Notes: generated by a model not told the origin, from the sequence alone. DNA of 40,213 nucleotides from Elusimicrobiota bacterium (GCA_016205025.1 JACQJO010000007.1:1-40213); one strand, 5' to 3'. Counted from the first letter of the stretch, positions 1 to 8,472 are shown. Program-made: numbers and translations.

Positions 1-9
1 CCCGAAGGG

Positions 10-109
10 CCAGGGCACTGTTGGGCTGCGACTTTGCCAAATTTTTCTCACGTACATTACATGTACGCAGCGAAAAATTTGGCTTCGTCTCGCTCCAACA
101 TTGCCCTGG
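10..109. repeat. 100-bp imperfect palindrome upstream of secY
   Basis: The left arm (10-57) and right arm (61-109) are imperfect reverse complements around a TAC loop. Matching blocks include CCAGGGCA/TTGCCCTGG, GCCAAATTTTTC/GAAAAATTTGGC and the tip CGTACAT/ATGTACG. No ribosomal-protein gene reads into it, so it separates secY from whatever lies upstream (rplO in most genomes, outside this window). It resembles the longer palindrome at 31594-31759 in design. It could be a REP/MITE-type element or a processing or termination hairpin. Confidence 0.75.
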
Positions 110-165
110 CAAATTGGTCATATTATTGTGACGCGACCCCTTAGCGTTGTGATCACTGAAATCTA

Positions 166-1506
166 GTGGAGAAGATTCTCAACCTATTTAAAATTCCAGA
201 TCTACGCAAACGTCTGGTTTTTACCCTGGGCCTTTTGGCGGTTTATCGAATCGGCGCCGCAGTTCCTTTGCCGGGGATCAATACCGAGGCGCTGCGCGTT
301 CTTTTTGAGCAACACCGGGGCTCTTTTTTAGGTTTTTTGGATATTTTTTCGGGAGGCGCGTTGTCTAGATTCTCCATTTTGACCCTGGGAACAATTCCCT
401 ATATCAACGCCTCAATCATCTTGAGTCTTTTGCAGGGAGCCCATGTTATCCCTTATTTAGACCGGCTGGCCCGTGAGGGTGAAAGCGGCCGTAAAAAAAT
501 TCAACAGGTAACGCGCTATATGGCTGTTTTTTTGGCCATTTTTCAATCCTTCGCCATCGCGGTCGGGTTTTCCGGAACGCAAGGGCCGGGCGGAGCCTCA
601 ATCGTTATGGATGCGTCAACCGGTTTTTACATGATGACGGCGTTGACCTGGACGGCTGGGGCCATTTTTGTGATGTGGCTGGGAGAACAAATCACCGAGT
701 TCGGCATAGGCAACGGCATCTCCCTGATTATTTTCACAGGCATTATCGCCAGGCTTCCCGCCGCGATCACGGATATTTTTCGTTTAGTGAGAGTGGAAGA
801 ACTGTCGTTGATCGCCGCGCTTCTTTTGGCCGGCTTGGTTTTGGTTGTTTGTGGGCTGGTGGTTTGGGTCGAAACGGCTCAACGCCAGATTCCGGTGCAG
901 TATGCCAAGCGCATGGTGGGCCGAAAAATGACGGGCGGCGTCAGCACTTACCTTCCGATCAAGCTTGATCCCAGCGGCGTGATCGCGGTTATTTTCGCTT
1001 CAGCCGTTATTCAGGCGCCGCTTTTTATCAGCCAGCTTTTCCCTGCTTCCGCTGTTTCCGGATTTTTACAGAGAAGCTTTGGCGGGTTCAATCAAGGGGC
1101 TTCCCTATTTTCCCTGATCTACGCGGGACTGATTATTTTCTTTTGCTATTTTTATAACTCCATCGCCATCAACCCGAATGATTTAGCCGAAAACATGAAA
1201 AAATGGGGAGGATTCATCCCGGGCATCCGTCCGGGGCGATCAACCGCGGAGCATATCGAGTGGGTGGTGGAACATTTGACTCTATTTGGAGCGTTGTTTG
1301 TGGCTTCGATCGCGGTTCTGCCGGATTATTTGCGGCAGTATTTTTCCGCGCCGTTCTTTTTTGGGAGCACTTCGTTGCTGATTGTGGTCGGCGTGGCGCT
1401 CGATACGATCGGCCAGCTTGAAGCGCATCTTTTAATGCGTCATTATGAGGGTTTTATGAAAAAAGGCCATGTCAAGGGCCGCTGGTTTAACGTGGGTCAG
1501 GCCTAG
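166..1506 (+). CDS. secY: Preprotein translocase subunit SecY
   Basis: SecY forms the protein-conducting channel of the Sec translocon in the inner membrane. The 446 residues match the usual family length. The N-terminus has the typical amphipathic IPDLRKR segment, followed by about ten membrane segments, including the plug-proximal region after GAAVPLPGI and the cytoplasmic loop with PVQYAKRMVG. The C-terminus ends in the family-typical MRHYEGFMKKG stretch. The start is a GTG with no clear Shine-Dalgarno sequence, chosen because the family motif begins just after it. The gene sits in standard order ahead of adk, whose ATG lies 3 nt past the secY stop. A 100-bp palindrome replaces the usual tight junction with rplO on the upstream side. 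Confidence 0.97.
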   Translation: MEKILNLFKIPDLRKRLVFTLGLLAVYRIGAAVPLPGINTEALRVLFEQHRGSFLGFLDIFSGGALSRFSILTLGTIPYINASIILSLLQGAHVIPYLDRLAREGESGRKKIQQVTRYMAVFLAIFQSFAIAVGFSGTQGPGGASIVMDASTGFYMMTALTWTAGAIFVMWLGEQITEFGIGNGISLIIFTGIIARLPAAITDIFRLVRVEELSLIAALLLAGLVLVVCGLVVWVETAQRQIPVQYAKRMVGRKMTGGVSTYLPIKLDPSGVIAVIFASAVIQAPLFISQLFPASAVSGFLQRSFGGFNQGASLFSLIYAGLIIFFCYFYNSIAINPNDLAENMKKWGGFIPGIRPGRSTAEHIEWVVEHLTLFGALFVASIAVLPDYLRQYFSAPFFFGSTSLLIVVGVALDTIGQLEAHLLMRHYEGFMKKGHVKGRWFNVGQA

Positions 1507-1509
1507 ATC

Positions 1510-2163
1510 ATGAGGGTTATTTTACTGGGCGCGCCCGGTTCAGGCAAAGGAACGCAGGCCGCCGGCCTTGCGCAACAGCTTAAAGTTGCGCGCATTTCTA
1601 CCGGAGACATTTTTCGCGATGAAATCACCAAAAAAACGGAGCTGGGAACCAGAGCCGACGAATATGTCAAGTCGGGCCGGCTGGTTCCCGACCAGCTGGT
1701 TTTAAATATGGTTTTCAAGCGCTTGGATCAAAGCGATTGCTCCGGAGGATTTTTACTGGATGGGTTTCCCAGGACAGTTGATCAAGCCGAGGGGCTGAAC
1801 AGTTATTTAGCCAAGAAATCACTTAAGATTGATTATGTTTTTTATTTGGATGTTTCCGAGGATGTCTTGATTCAAAGGCTGTCGCAAAGGCGGCATTGCC
1901 CGGGTTGCCAGATGGTGTATAATCTACTTACCAACCCGCCTCAAGCGGACTCCGTTTGCGATCGTTGCGGGGGCAAGCTGATCAGCCGTGGCGACGATGA
2001 GCCCAATACGCTCAAGAAGCGGCTGATGGTTTATCAGGAGTTGACAAGCCCTCTTGTTGCCTATTACAAAGCCAGCGGACATTTTGCGGCTATTGACGGC
2101 GCAAAGGTTGCCGCAGACGTGGCGCAAGAGATCGCGGGTCATTTGGGCGGAGCCAAAATATGA
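1510..2163 (+). CDS. adk: Adenylate kinase, zinc-type long LID
   Basis: This cytosolic enzyme catalyses ATP + AMP to 2 ADP. The P-loop GAPGSGKGT is at residues 7-15, the AMP-binding STGD follows near residue 31, and DGFPRT lies near 85. The LID domain is the long form and carries two cysteine pairs (CPGC and CDRC), which in this family hold a structural zinc. The length of 217 residues is typical. It follows secY after 3 nt and its stop overlaps the map start by 4 nt, so translation is probably coupled. The order secY-adk-map-infA is the common bacterial arrangement. Confidence 0.97.
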   Translation: MRVILLGAPGSGKGTQAAGLAQQLKVARISTGDIFRDEITKKTELGTRADEYVKSGRLVPDQLVLNMVFKRLDQSDCSGGFLLDGFPRTVDQAEGLNSYLAKKSLKIDYVFYLDVSEDVLIQRLSQRRHCPGCQMVYNLLTNPPQADSVCDRCGGKLISRGDDEPNTLKKRLMVYQELTSPLVAYYKASGHFAAIDGAKVAADVAQEIAGHLGGAKI

Positions 2164-2927
2164 GTGTGACTTCTGTTATTGAGGTAAAAAGCGAACGAGA
2201 AATAAAAAAGATGCGCGAAGCCGGGCGCATCGCGGCCGCGATTTTGTCCGAGCTGGCTAAATCGGTTAAGGCCGGGCTGTCCACTCTGGAGATTGATGAA
2301 GAGGCTGGGCGCCAGCTTGAAAAATATCCGGGCGTTAAGCCGGCTTTTTTGGGGTACCGCGGGTTCCCGGCCCGTCTTTGCGTTTCGGTTAACGCGGAAG
2401 TGGTGCACGGGATACCCAAAAAAAACAAAGTTATTCAAGAAGGAGATTTGGTGAGTTTAGACTGGGGCGTTGAATGCGACGGCTATTTTGGAGATTGCGC
2501 CACGACGGTGATCGTGGGCGCGGCGTCGCCCCAGAAAAGCCGTCTTGTGGCGGTGACCCGCGAGGCGCTGGAATTGGCCATCCAGGCGATTGGGCCCGGG
2601 GCGAGGGCCGGCGATATCGGTCACGCAGTGCAAAGCCATGTCGAGGCCAACGGCATGGGCGTAGTGCGTGAATTTGTCGGACACGGCATTGGCCGCAACC
2701 TGCATGAGGAGCCCCCTATTCCCAATTGGGGCGAACCGAACAAGGGGACCCGTTTGGTGCCTGGAATGACCATAGCCGTGGAACCCATGGTGAGCTTAGG
2801 CAATCCCGAAGTGGTGATTGGTTCCGATGGTTGGACGGCCAAAACGAAAGACAATAGCGCGGCGGCACATTTTGAACATACGATTTTGGTAACCAGCGAT
2901 GGTTGCGAGGTATTGACAAAACCATGA
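2160..2927 (+). CDS. map: Type I methionine aminopeptidase
   Basis: The enzyme removes the initiator methionine from nascent proteins in the cytosol. The pita-bread fold is complete in 255 residues. The five metal ligands are visible as D101, D112, H175, E208 and E239, and the substrate-contacting H83 is in the VVHGIP motif. There is no N-terminal zinc-finger or SH3-like extension, so it is the short (type Ia) form. Its ATG overlaps the adk stop (ATGA). The gene is followed by a 72-nt stretch of G+C-rich sequence before infA. Confidence 0.96.
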   Translation: MSVTSVIEVKSEREIKKMREAGRIAAAILSELAKSVKAGLSTLEIDEEAGRQLEKYPGVKPAFLGYRGFPARLCVSVNAEVVHGIPKKNKVIQEGDLVSLDWGVECDGYFGDCATTVIVGAASPQKSRLVAVTREALELAIQAIGPGARAGDIGHAVQSHVEANGMGVVREFVGHGIGRNLHEEPPIPNWGEPNKGTRLVPGMTIAVEPMVSLGNPEVVIGSDGWTAKTKDNSAAAHFEHTILVTSDGCEVLTKP

Positions 2928-2999
2928 ACCGTCATTGCGCCATTGGCCGGGACCGGCGGCAAGCCGCAGTCTATTGAAAAGAAACCGCGGCTGGCGACT

Positions 3000-3218
3000 G
3001 TGAATAAAGAGGAAAAGGTTATTATGGAAGGCGTCGTGACGGAGGCTTTGCCCAATGCGATGTTTCGCATCAATTTGGGCAACAATCACTTATGCCTGGC
3101 CCATGTTTCTGGAAAAATGCGGCTGCATTTTGTTCGCATATTGCCCGGAGATAAGGTCAAGGTCGAGCTTTCACCTTATGACCTGACGCGAGGGCGCATC
3201 ACTTATCGATTGGAGTAA
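3000..3218 (+). CDS. infA: Translation initiation factor IF-1
   Basis: IF-1 binds the ribosomal A site during initiation. The product is a single S1-like OB fold with the family signatures [18 protein letters not shown] and [24 protein letters not shown] at 3000 gives 72 residues, exactly the usual family length. The open frame continues upstream to a TTG at 2943, but the extra 19 residues have no family match and no better ribosome-binding site. No strong Shine-Dalgarno sequence precedes the GTG either. It lies between map and rpmJ, as in many bacteria. Confidence 0.93.
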   Translation: MNKEEKVIMEGVVTEALPNAMFRINLGNNHLCLAHVSGKMRLHFVRILPGDKVKVELSPYDLTRGRITYRLE

Positions 3219-3223
3219 TCATT

Positions 3224-3337
3224 ATGAAGGTGAGAAGTTCGGTTAAAACGATTTGTCAAAAGTGCAAGATCATCAAGCGTCACGGCGTGGTGCGCGTTGT
3301 TTGCAAAAATCCTAGACACAAGCAGAAGCAGGGATGA
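3224..3337 (+). CDS. rpmJ: 50S ribosomal protein L36, zinc-binding form
   Basis: This 37-residue protein is part of the large ribosomal subunit. The sequence begins MKVRSSVK and keeps the zinc ligands C11, C14, C27 and H32, so it is the zinc-binding (C+) paralogue. The usual length is 37-38. It starts 5 nt after infA, and the end of infA supplies a GGAG ribosome-binding site at the correct distance. A 10-bp perfect hairpin begins at the last base of its stop codon. Confidence 0.96.
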   Translation: MKVRSSVKTICQKCKIIKRHGVVRVVCKNPRHKQKQG

Positions 3338-3359
3338 AAATTTTACCGAGTAAAATTTT
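3337..3359. repeat. Perfect A+T-rich hairpin after rpmJ
   Basis: AAAATTTTAC and GTAAAATTTT form 10-bp perfect arms around a CGA loop. The hairpin begins at the final base of the rpmJ stop codon. A very similar hairpin (AAATTTTGC/GCAAAATTT, loop CGG) directly follows the livJ stop at 23385-23405. It may act as an intercistronic RNA-stabilising or partial termination signal. Confidence 0.7.
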
Positions 3360-3361
3360 AG

Positions 3362-3473
3362 GGTTCAAAAGTTCAAAAGGGTTAAGAGGTTCAAGAGGGT
3401 TGAAAGAAAAGAATTTTTTTGGCCTTTTGAGCCTTTTGTACATCTTGAACCTCTTGAACCTTTCCGAGCGAAG
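3362..3473. repeat. Dispersed GTTCAAGAGG palindromic repeat, copy 1
   Basis: Left-side units such as GGTTCAAGAGG and GTTCAAAAGG are mirrored on the right by CTTGAACCTCTTGAACC and CCTTTTGAGCC. A T-run centre lies near 3411-3420. The second copy is at 15268-15380, and the shared core includes AGAAAAG, a T7 run and GCCTTTTGA. The repeat separates rpmJ from rpsM inside the ribosomal operon, and its tail (AGCGAGG) supplies the ribosome-binding site of rpsM. Confidence 0.75.
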
Positions 3474-3483
3474 CGAGGTTTAA
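3400..3483 (+). CDS. Possible leader peptide inside repeat copy 1
   Basis: A 27-codon frame starts at a TTG 9 nt after an AAGAGG and ends with TAA one base before the rpsM ATG. It reads as a lysine-rich start followed by a leucine-rich hydrophobic stretch (FFGLLSLLYILNLLNLS), like a signal peptide. It aligns codon for codon with the start of the S8 protease at 15287, which lies in the other copy of this repeat. Expression is unproven. It may be only the coding shadow of a non-coding repeat. Confidence 0.2.
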   Translation: MKEKNFFGLLSLLYILNLLNLSERSEV

Positions 3484-3484
3484 T

Positions 3485-3913
3485 ATGGCAAGAGTAGCGG
3501 GAATTGATTTACATCCGAACAAAAGAATCGACGTCGCGTTGACGTATATTTACGGCGTCGGCCGCAAGAACGTTGGCGGTATTTTGCAGGCCGTGCAGAT
3601 ACCCGGGCATCTCAAGGTTAAGGATTTGGACGAGGCGCAGCTTTCCACGATTAACGCGGTTTTATCGAAAGACTACCGGGTTGAAGGGGAACTGCGCCGC
3701 GAAATAGAAAGCAACATTTCTCGTTATGTCGAGGTCGGCAGTTATCGAGGCCAGCGCCATCGGCGCAATTTGCCCGCTCGAGGCCAGCGCACGCGCACCA
3801 ATGCCAGGACCAGGCGGGGTATGAGAAGAACGGTCGGTTCGGTTAAGCCGGGCATCGCTTTGGGGGCGGCCAAGCCGGCCACCGCCACCGCCGCGCCCGC
3901 AGCTAAGAAGTAG
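3485..3913 (+). CDS. rpsM: 30S ribosomal protein S13
   Basis: S13 sits in the head of the small subunit and contacts tRNA and L5 bridges. The start MARVAGIDLHPNKR, the helix-two-turn-helix with IYGVGRKNV, and the basic RGQRTRTNARTRRG tail are all family-typical. The protein has 142 residues, about 15-20 more than usual. The surplus is an alanine-, threonine- and proline-rich tail after residue 122 that ends in KK. The ribosome-binding site (GAGG at 3475-3478) lies within the end of the dispersed repeat. rpsK follows after about 20 nt. Confidence 0.96.
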   Translation: MARVAGIDLHPNKRIDVALTYIYGVGRKNVGGILQAVQIPGHLKVKDLDEAQLSTINAVLSKDYRVEGELRREIESNISRYVEVGSYRGQRHRRNLPARGQRTRTNARTRRGMRRTVGSVKPGIALGAAKPATATAAPAAKK

Positions 3914-3933
3914 AAAATTAGGAGGATTTGATC

Positions 3934-4341
3934 GTGGCCGTAGAAAAAAAACCGCAAACAACAACAAAAAGACAAGACCGCCGCCGCTTGGGTTCTATCG
4001 GTCAGGCGCAGGCGCATATTCATTCTTCGTTTAACAACACGATTATCACGATTACGGACGACAAGGGATCTTGCGTGGTTTGGGCGAGCGCCGGGGCCTG
4101 TGGTTTTAAGGGAACAAAAAAGGGAACGCCTTACGCGGCTCAAGTGGCTTCCGAGCGGGTGGCCAGAAAAGCGTTGGAACTTGGCGTGCGCGATATTTTT
4201 GTTTTCGTTAAAGGGCCCGGTCCTGGCCGCGAGGTGGCGATTAGAACCTTGCAAACTACGGGTCTAAAGATTATTTCCATCAAAGATGTGACGCCATTGC
4301 CGCACAACGGTTGCCGGCCGCCAAAAGCCAGGCGAGTTTAA
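3934..4341 (+). CDS. rpsK: 30S ribosomal protein S11
   Basis: S11 lies on the platform of the small subunit near the 16S rRNA 3' end. The family core runs from [11 protein letters not shown] to the GPGPGRE loop and the [13 protein letters not shown] terminus. I chose the GTG at 3934 because GGAGG at 3921-3925 is then 8 nt away. A TTG at 3928 is in frame but only 2 nt from that site. The resulting 135 residues include a short charged N-terminal extension ([14 protein letters not shown]). Confidence 0.95.
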   Translation: MAVEKKPQTTTKRQDRRRLGSIGQAQAHIHSSFNNTIITITDDKGSCVVWASAGACGFKGTKKGTPYAAQVASERVARKALELGVRDIFVFVKGPGPGREVAIRTLQTTGLKIISIKDVTPLPHNGCRPPKARRV

Positions 4342-4353
4342 GGAGCGAATTTC

Positions 4354-4992
4354 ATGTCTAATTTATGCCCGCCAGTATGCAAAATGTGCCGAAGGGAAGG
4401 CGTTAAGCTTTTCCTGAAAGGCGAGAAGTGTTTTACCAAGTGTATTTTAGAGAAGCGGCCGTCTCTTCCGGGAGCGCCTGCGCGGGGAAAATCTAAAAGG
4501 AAAACAACGGATTACGGACTGCGTCTTCGGGAAAAACAGAAACTCAAAAGAATGATCGGCATTAATGAGGCGCAAATGAGGCGTTATTATTCCGAAGCAC
4601 AGAGACAGACGGGATCTACCGGCGAGAATATGCTTAAACTCCTGGATGTTCGCCTTGACAGCGTTATGCGGCATCTGGGATTGGCAACGAGCCCGCGTTT
4701 TGCCAGGCAGTTGGTGGGTCACGGCCATGTTTTTATCAATGGACGGCGGGTAACCCTGCCTTCTTATCACGTGCGCCCAGGAGACGTGGTTCAAGTTAAT
4801 CCCAAGATGAAGGAAAATTTTTTCCTGCAGCTATCCGAACAGGGATTCGAACGCCGCGGGAGCGTTACCCCGGGCTGGATAAACTGGAATAAAGCCGAAA
4901 GAAAAGCCGAGATTCTGCGTTTGCCGGAGAAAGGAGAAACCCATTTTCCCGTTAACGACCAGTATATCGTCGAGTTCTATACGCGGCGATAA
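4354..4992 (+). CDS. rpsD: 30S ribosomal protein S4, zinc-type
   Basis: S4 is a primary 16S rRNA-binding protein that nucleates small-subunit assembly. The N-terminal zinc site is present (C9, C12, C26, C30) with the KLFLKGEKC motif. The helical region with EKQKLKRMIGINEAQMRRYY and the S4 RNA-binding domain (LDVRLDSVMRHLGLA through GHVFINGRRVTLPSY) follow. The length of 212 is normal. It is preceded by AAGGAG 8 nt before the ATG and followed by rpoA, the classic alpha-operon order. In many bacteria S4 autoregulates this operon; no leader structure for that was identified here. Confidence 0.96.
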   Translation: MSNLCPPVCKMCRREGVKLFLKGEKCFTKCILEKRPSLPGAPARGKSKRKTTDYGLRLREKQKLKRMIGINEAQMRRYYSEAQRQTGSTGENMLKLLDVRLDSVMRHLGLATSPRFARQLVGHGHVFINGRRVTLPSYHVRPGDVVQVNPKMKENFFLQLSEQGFERRGSVTPGWINWNKAERKAEILRLPEKGETHFPVNDQYIVEFYTRR

Positions 4993-5019
4993 CTTGAGAC
5001 GAGGAGGTTTGAATAAACC

Positions 5020-6075
5020 ATGATCGAAACGACGCCAGTTCAATTGTCAAGAGAGCTTATTTTCCCCACAAAAATTAATTTCCATAAAGAAACGCTGACC
5101 GAACGTTATGGACGCTTTGTGGCCGAACCGTTAGAGCGAGGATGGGGCGACACGGTCGGGAATTCTTTGCGGCGAATTTTGCTTTCTAGCCTCGAGGGCG
5201 TGGCGGTTACAGCCGTTAAAGTTGCTGGAGCCAAGCACGAGTTTGCGGCGTTGAAGGGCGTCCAAGAGGATGTGCTTCATATTATTTTGAATCTTAAAAG
5301 GTTAAGACTCAAACTTTTTTCGGATGGGCCGGAGATCCTTTACCTTCAGGCCGACAAGGCCGGCGAGGTTAAGGCTTCCGCTATTCGAGAAACGCCGAAC
5401 GCCGAGGTCATCAACCGTGATCTCGTGATCGCCACTCTTGAACCCGGAGCTAAACTGGATATTGAGTTGGAGGTATCCAGGGGACGTGGGTATCTTCCGA
5501 GCGAACTCAATAAGCGCGAGGGCCGGCCGGCGGGATTTTTGGTCGTCGATGCCTTGTTTTCCCCGATCGTCAAAATTAATTATGACGTTGAGAATGCCCG
5601 CGTCGGTCACATTACCGATTACGATAGACTCAATCTGGATATCTGGACCGACGGCTCCTTGTCGCCTAGCGATGCCTTGAGCAAGGCCTTGACCATTCTT
5701 TCCAGCTTGACAGGGACCCTCTTGACGGCGGTTTCGGGCAACGGGGCGGCCAAAGCGGGGCGCGCTGGATCGATCGAAGAGGCCGGCGAACTTCACGATA
5801 TTACCGAAGAAATAGGAAAGACAAAAACGTCCGATTATGCGCATGCGTTGCGAGATCCAAAAGTGCAGGAGTTGTTGGTTCAGCCCATTGAAACCCTGGA
5901 ACTGGCTCCCCGCACGCTTAATTGCTTGAAGGTGGCGCATATCAAGACGATACGGGATTTGGTTAAAAAAGGAGAAGAGGAGCTTTTGGCCTATAAAAAT
6001 TTCGGAGAGAAATCTTTAACCGAGGTTAAAGAAAAAATAAAGGAGCTGGGTTTAGACTTGGGACTCAAGATCTAA
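5020..6075 (+). CDS. rpoA: RNA polymerase subunit alpha
   Basis: The alpha dimer scaffolds RNA polymerase assembly and its C-terminal domain reads UP elements and activators. The N-terminal domain shows GWGDTVGNSLRRILLSSLEG near residues 41-60. The C-terminal domain begins near residue 285 and keeps ELAPRTLNCLK and FGEKSLTEVKEK, covering the positions of the DNA-contacting R265, N268 and K298 of E. coli. The linker between the domains is long and alanine/glycine-rich. The length is 351, somewhat above the usual 315-340. GAGGAGGT lies 11 nt before the ATG. Confidence 0.97.
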   Translation: MIETTPVQLSRELIFPTKINFHKETLTERYGRFVAEPLERGWGDTVGNSLRRILLSSLEGVAVTAVKVAGAKHEFAALKGVQEDVLHIILNLKRLRLKLFSDGPEILYLQADKAGEVKASAIRETPNAEVINRDLVIATLEPGAKLDIELEVSRGRGYLPSELNKREGRPAGFLVVDALFSPIVKINYDVENARVGHITDYDRLNLDIWTDGSLSPSDALSKALTILSSLTGTLLTAVSGNGAAKAGRAGSIEEAGELHDITEEIGKTKTSDYAHALRDPKVQELLVQPIETLELAPRTLNCLKVAHIKTIRDLVKKGEEELLAYKNFGEKSLTEVKEKIKELGLDLGLKI

Positions 6076-6093
6076 ATACGGTCAAGGATTCGT

Positions 6094-6459
6094 ATGATCA
6101 AGACTTACGGCAGTAGAAAATTGAGCCGCCGGTCGGCGGCCAGAAAGATTCTTCTTCGGCAATTGGCGACCCATCTTATTCATCATGAAAGAATAACGAC
6201 GACATCGGCCAGGGCCAAGGAGCTCAAGACGTATGTTGAGCGATTGATTTCCAGCATAGGGTCCATCGCGGACCCGGTTCGCAAAGCCAGAGAGACTTCG
6301 CGCTGGTTGGCGCCCAATGGTTTTAAGGTGGAGAAAAAATTGGTTGACGTTGTTTTGCCTCGCTACAAGGGCCGGCAGGGCGGCCATCTTCGAATCCTCA
6401 AGCTTGTTCCGAGACCCTCCGACCAGACGCGACTGGCTCGAGTTGAGCTTGTTGTTTAA
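6094..6459 (+). CDS. rplQ: 50S ribosomal protein L17
   Basis: L17 is a large-subunit protein near the exit-tunnel region. The core RRSAARKILLRQLATHLIHHERITTT and TTSARAKELKTYVERLI is diagnostic, and 121 residues is the ordinary length. The N-terminus (MIKTYGSRKLSRR) is slightly degenerate compared with the usual MRHRKxGRKLgR. It ends the ribosomal cluster; mreB starts 39 nt later. Confidence 0.95.
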   Translation: MIKTYGSRKLSRRSAARKILLRQLATHLIHHERITTTSARAKELKTYVERLISSIGSIADPVRKARETSRWLAPNGFKVEKKLVDVVLPRYKGRQGGHLRILKLVPRPSDQTRLARVELVV

Positions 6460-6485
6460 TTCTCGTTAGAAACGTAAAATACTGA

Positions 6486-6491
6486 TAGGAT
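6486..6491 (+). promoter_or_regulatory. Possible -10 box for mreB
   Basis: TAGGAT lies 7 nt before the mreB ATG, which would give a leaderless or nearly leaderless mRNA. No convincing -35 is present. The same bases include AGGA, which could instead be a weak Shine-Dalgarno sequence at 8 nt, so the two readings compete. Confidence 0.3.
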
Positions 6492-6498
6492 CCATTCC

Positions 6499-7536
6499 AT
6501 GTTCGACTTTTTTTTGGGATTTTTTTCCAACGATATGGGTATTGACCTTGGAACGGCCAACACCCTGGTTTACGTGAAGAACCAAGGCATTGTTTTAAGA
6601 GAACCTTCCGTTGTTGCCATTGAAAGAAACACTAAACAGGTCGTGGCCATCGGTGCCGACGCCAAACGAATGCTTGGTAAAACCCCGGCCAACATTACCG
6701 CCATCAGGCCGTTGCGAAACGGCGTCATTGCCGACTTTGAGGTTACGCAGGCAATGATCCGTTATTTTATCCGGCGCGTGCACAACAGAAAAAGCCTTCT
6801 TCATCCCCGTGTTGTTATTGGAATTCCTTCGGGTATTACCGAAGTGGAGCGCCGGGCCGTCAGAGACTCCGCTCAGCAGGCCGGAGCGCGCGAAGTGTAT
6901 TTAATTGAGGAACCCATGGCCGCCGCCATCGGGGCGGATTTGCCCATTGAGGATCCCTCGGCCAATATGATCGTGGATATCGGAGGAGGAACGACCGAAG
7001 TCGCTATTATTTCGATGGGCGGGATGGTTGTTTCGAAATCCATTGATGTGGCCGGAGATGAGATGGACGAAGCCATCGTTCAGTATTTTAGGAAGCGCTA
7101 CAACCTGCTGATCGGCGAGGCGACGGCCGAGGGGGTTAAAATTCAAATTGGGTCGGTTTTTCCTTTAGGCGAGGAGATGTCCACGGAAGTCAAGGGCAGG
7201 GATCAGGTGACCGGGCTTCCGAGAACCATCAGCATAACTTCCGAAGAGGTGCGCCAAGCCTTGCTAGTCGCGGTCAAAGCCATTGTGGACACTATTAAAG
7301 GAGCTTTGGAGGAAACACCGGCGGAATTGGCAGCCGATTTGGTGGATAGAGGATTGGTATTGGCCGGAGGCGGATCGCTTCTTCGGGGGATCCCCGAGTT
7401 GGTCTCCAGGGAAACCGATCTGCCGGTTCATTTGACGCCGGAGCCGCTTGATTGCGTTGCTCTTGGGACGGGAAAGTTTCTTGAGGAGCTGGAACGTTTT
7501 GACAACGTCAGAAAGCGCACGTTTTTAGCCACTTGA
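6499..7536 (+). CDS. mreB: Rod-shape actin homologue MreB
   Basis: MreB polymerises under the inner membrane and guides the cell-elongation complex. The actin-fold nucleotide motifs are present: [13 protein letters not shown] near residue 13, the phosphate-2 loop [13 protein letters not shown] near residue 160, and [13 protein letters not shown] near residue 290. The length of 345 is normal. The N-terminal [10 protein letters not shown] is amphipathic and fits a membrane-binding tail. It begins an intact mreBCD-mrdA-rodA block directly behind rplQ. A hairpin in the mreB-mreC gap may keep MreB more abundant than MreC/MreD. Confidence 0.97.
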   Translation: MFDFFLGFFSNDMGIDLGTANTLVYVKNQGIVLREPSVVAIERNTKQVVAIGADAKRMLGKTPANITAIRPLRNGVIADFEVTQAMIRYFIRRVHNRKSLLHPRVVIGIPSGITEVERRAVRDSAQQAGAREVYLIEEPMAAAIGADLPIEDPSANMIVDIGGGTTEVAIISMGGMVVSKSIDVAGDEMDEAIVQYFRKRYNLLIGEATAEGVKIQIGSVFPLGEEMSTEVKGRDQVTGLPRTISITSEEVRQALLVAVKAIVDTIKGALEETPAELAADLVDRGLVLAGGGSLLRGIPELVSRETDLPVHLTPEPLDCVALGTGKFLEELERFDNVRKRTFLAT

Positions 7537-7581
7537 GTTTCTTGACCCGTTTGCGTTGACGAAATTTCGGTAACGAACAGT

Positions 7582-7608
7582 CGCACCCGCGTTAAGAATG
7601 CGGGCGCG
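7582..7608. other. Intercistronic hairpin between mreB and mreC
   Basis: CGCACCCGC (7582-7590) and GCGGGCGCG (7600-7608) pair with one mismatch around a 9-nt loop, just before the mreC ATG. There is no U-run, so it is unlikely to be a full intrinsic terminator. It may stabilise the mreB message or limit mreC translation. Confidence 0.5.
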
Positions 7609-7611
7609 GAT

Positions 7612-8472
7612 ATGAAAAAAGATTTTATTGTCGCGATCGCTCTAAGCCTTTTTTTGCTGGTTTTGGCCAGCTTTCCTTTGGCCAACCGCTTGGCTGCCTG
7701 GCGCGCAATCGCCTACTACCTGATTCATCCCACTGCGAAGTCTATGTTTAATGCCTATCAATACGCCGGCTACTTGGATCAGTCTTGGCAACGGCTGTTT
7801 GAGGCCAGGCACTACATGGATTTTTTGTATGCCGAAGAAAATAAGAGAGAGCTCAATGCCCTGCGCCAAGCTTTAGTGAACAAGAAAGAAGAGCTGAACA
7901 ACCGCCTTGGTTCCGAAATGCGGGCGATGGAAGAATCGAAGATGTTTCCCGGCTGGAGGATTTTTTCAGCCGAGGTTAACCATAGAGGTTTAGGCCCGTT
8001 GGCTTGGGTTTCGCGCGCTTGCGTTGAAAAATCCACGACCGATATGGCCCCGTATGTTCCTGGACTCCAATTTGATTTGGAGCGCGCGGAATTTGTGCTG
8101 GCAGGACACTCTTTGGCCGAGGCGGCGCCGTCGCCGCGGGAAGCTTGCTTTGAATTAGTAACCAGTCCTAACCACAGAGCCTCGGTTTATGTGGAAAGCA
8201 CCAATGAGATCGGTCTTTTGGTCGGAACGGGATTGCCAGACAAAGTGCGATTGGATTATCTGTCCAAGGATTCCAAAATAGAGCGCGGCGATCTTGTCAG
8301 GACATCGGCCGCGGGGTCGGTCTATCCTAGAGGAATTTTAGTGGGTGAAGTTATCGACATCGAAGACCGGTCGTCAACGCAGCTTTTCGGCACGGTTTAT
8401 GTGCGTCCTTTTTTGAATTTGGGACGCCTTAATCGTTTGATTGTGCTAGCGGAGCACCCTTTGGGTAAATAG
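7612..8472 (+). CDS. mreC: Rod-shape-determining protein MreC
   Basis: MreC is a single-pass inner-membrane protein whose periplasmic domain scaffolds the elongasome and activates PBP2-RodA. A short basic N-terminus is followed by a membrane helix at about residues 6-24, and then a coiled-coil-like charged region near 60-105. The beta-rich domain has recognisable features such as IGLLVGTGLPDKVRLDYLSK, RGDLVRTSAAGSVYPRGILVGEV and VRPFLNLGRLNRLIVL. The length of 286 is typical. It lies in mreB-mreC-mreD order with 13 nt to mreD. Confidence 0.93.
   Translation: MKKDFIVAIALSLFLLVLASFPLANRLAAWRAIAYYLIHPTAKSMFNAYQYAGYLDQSWQRLFEARHYMDFLYAEENKRELNALRQALVNKKEELNNRLGSEMRAMEESKMFPGWRIFSAEVNHRGLGPLAWVSRACVEKSTTDMAPYVPGLQFDLERAEFVLAGHSLAEAAPSPREACFELVTSPNHRASVYVESTNEIGLLVGTGLPDKVRLDYLSKDSKIERGDLVRTSAAGSVYPRGILVGEVIDIEDRSSTQLFGTVYVRPFLNLGRLNRLIVLAEHPLGK

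Noticed and set aside
25-109. Possible tRNA or structured RNA gene before secY
   Set aside because: The stem-loop is a simple long palindrome without cloverleaf invariants such as a TTC-loop or anticodon arm.
2943-2999. N-terminal extension of IF-1 from an upstream TTG
   Set aside because: The extra residues have no family match, there is no better ribosome-binding site, and the GTG at 3000 gives the exact family length of 72.
2621-3085. Long minus-strand open frame across map and infA
   Set aside because: It is antisense to two clear housekeeping genes and its translation has no protein-like features.
3362-3473. CRISPR-like array of GTTCAAGAGG units
   Set aside because: Units are short, degenerate and arranged as inverted arms; there are no regular unique spacers and no cas genes.
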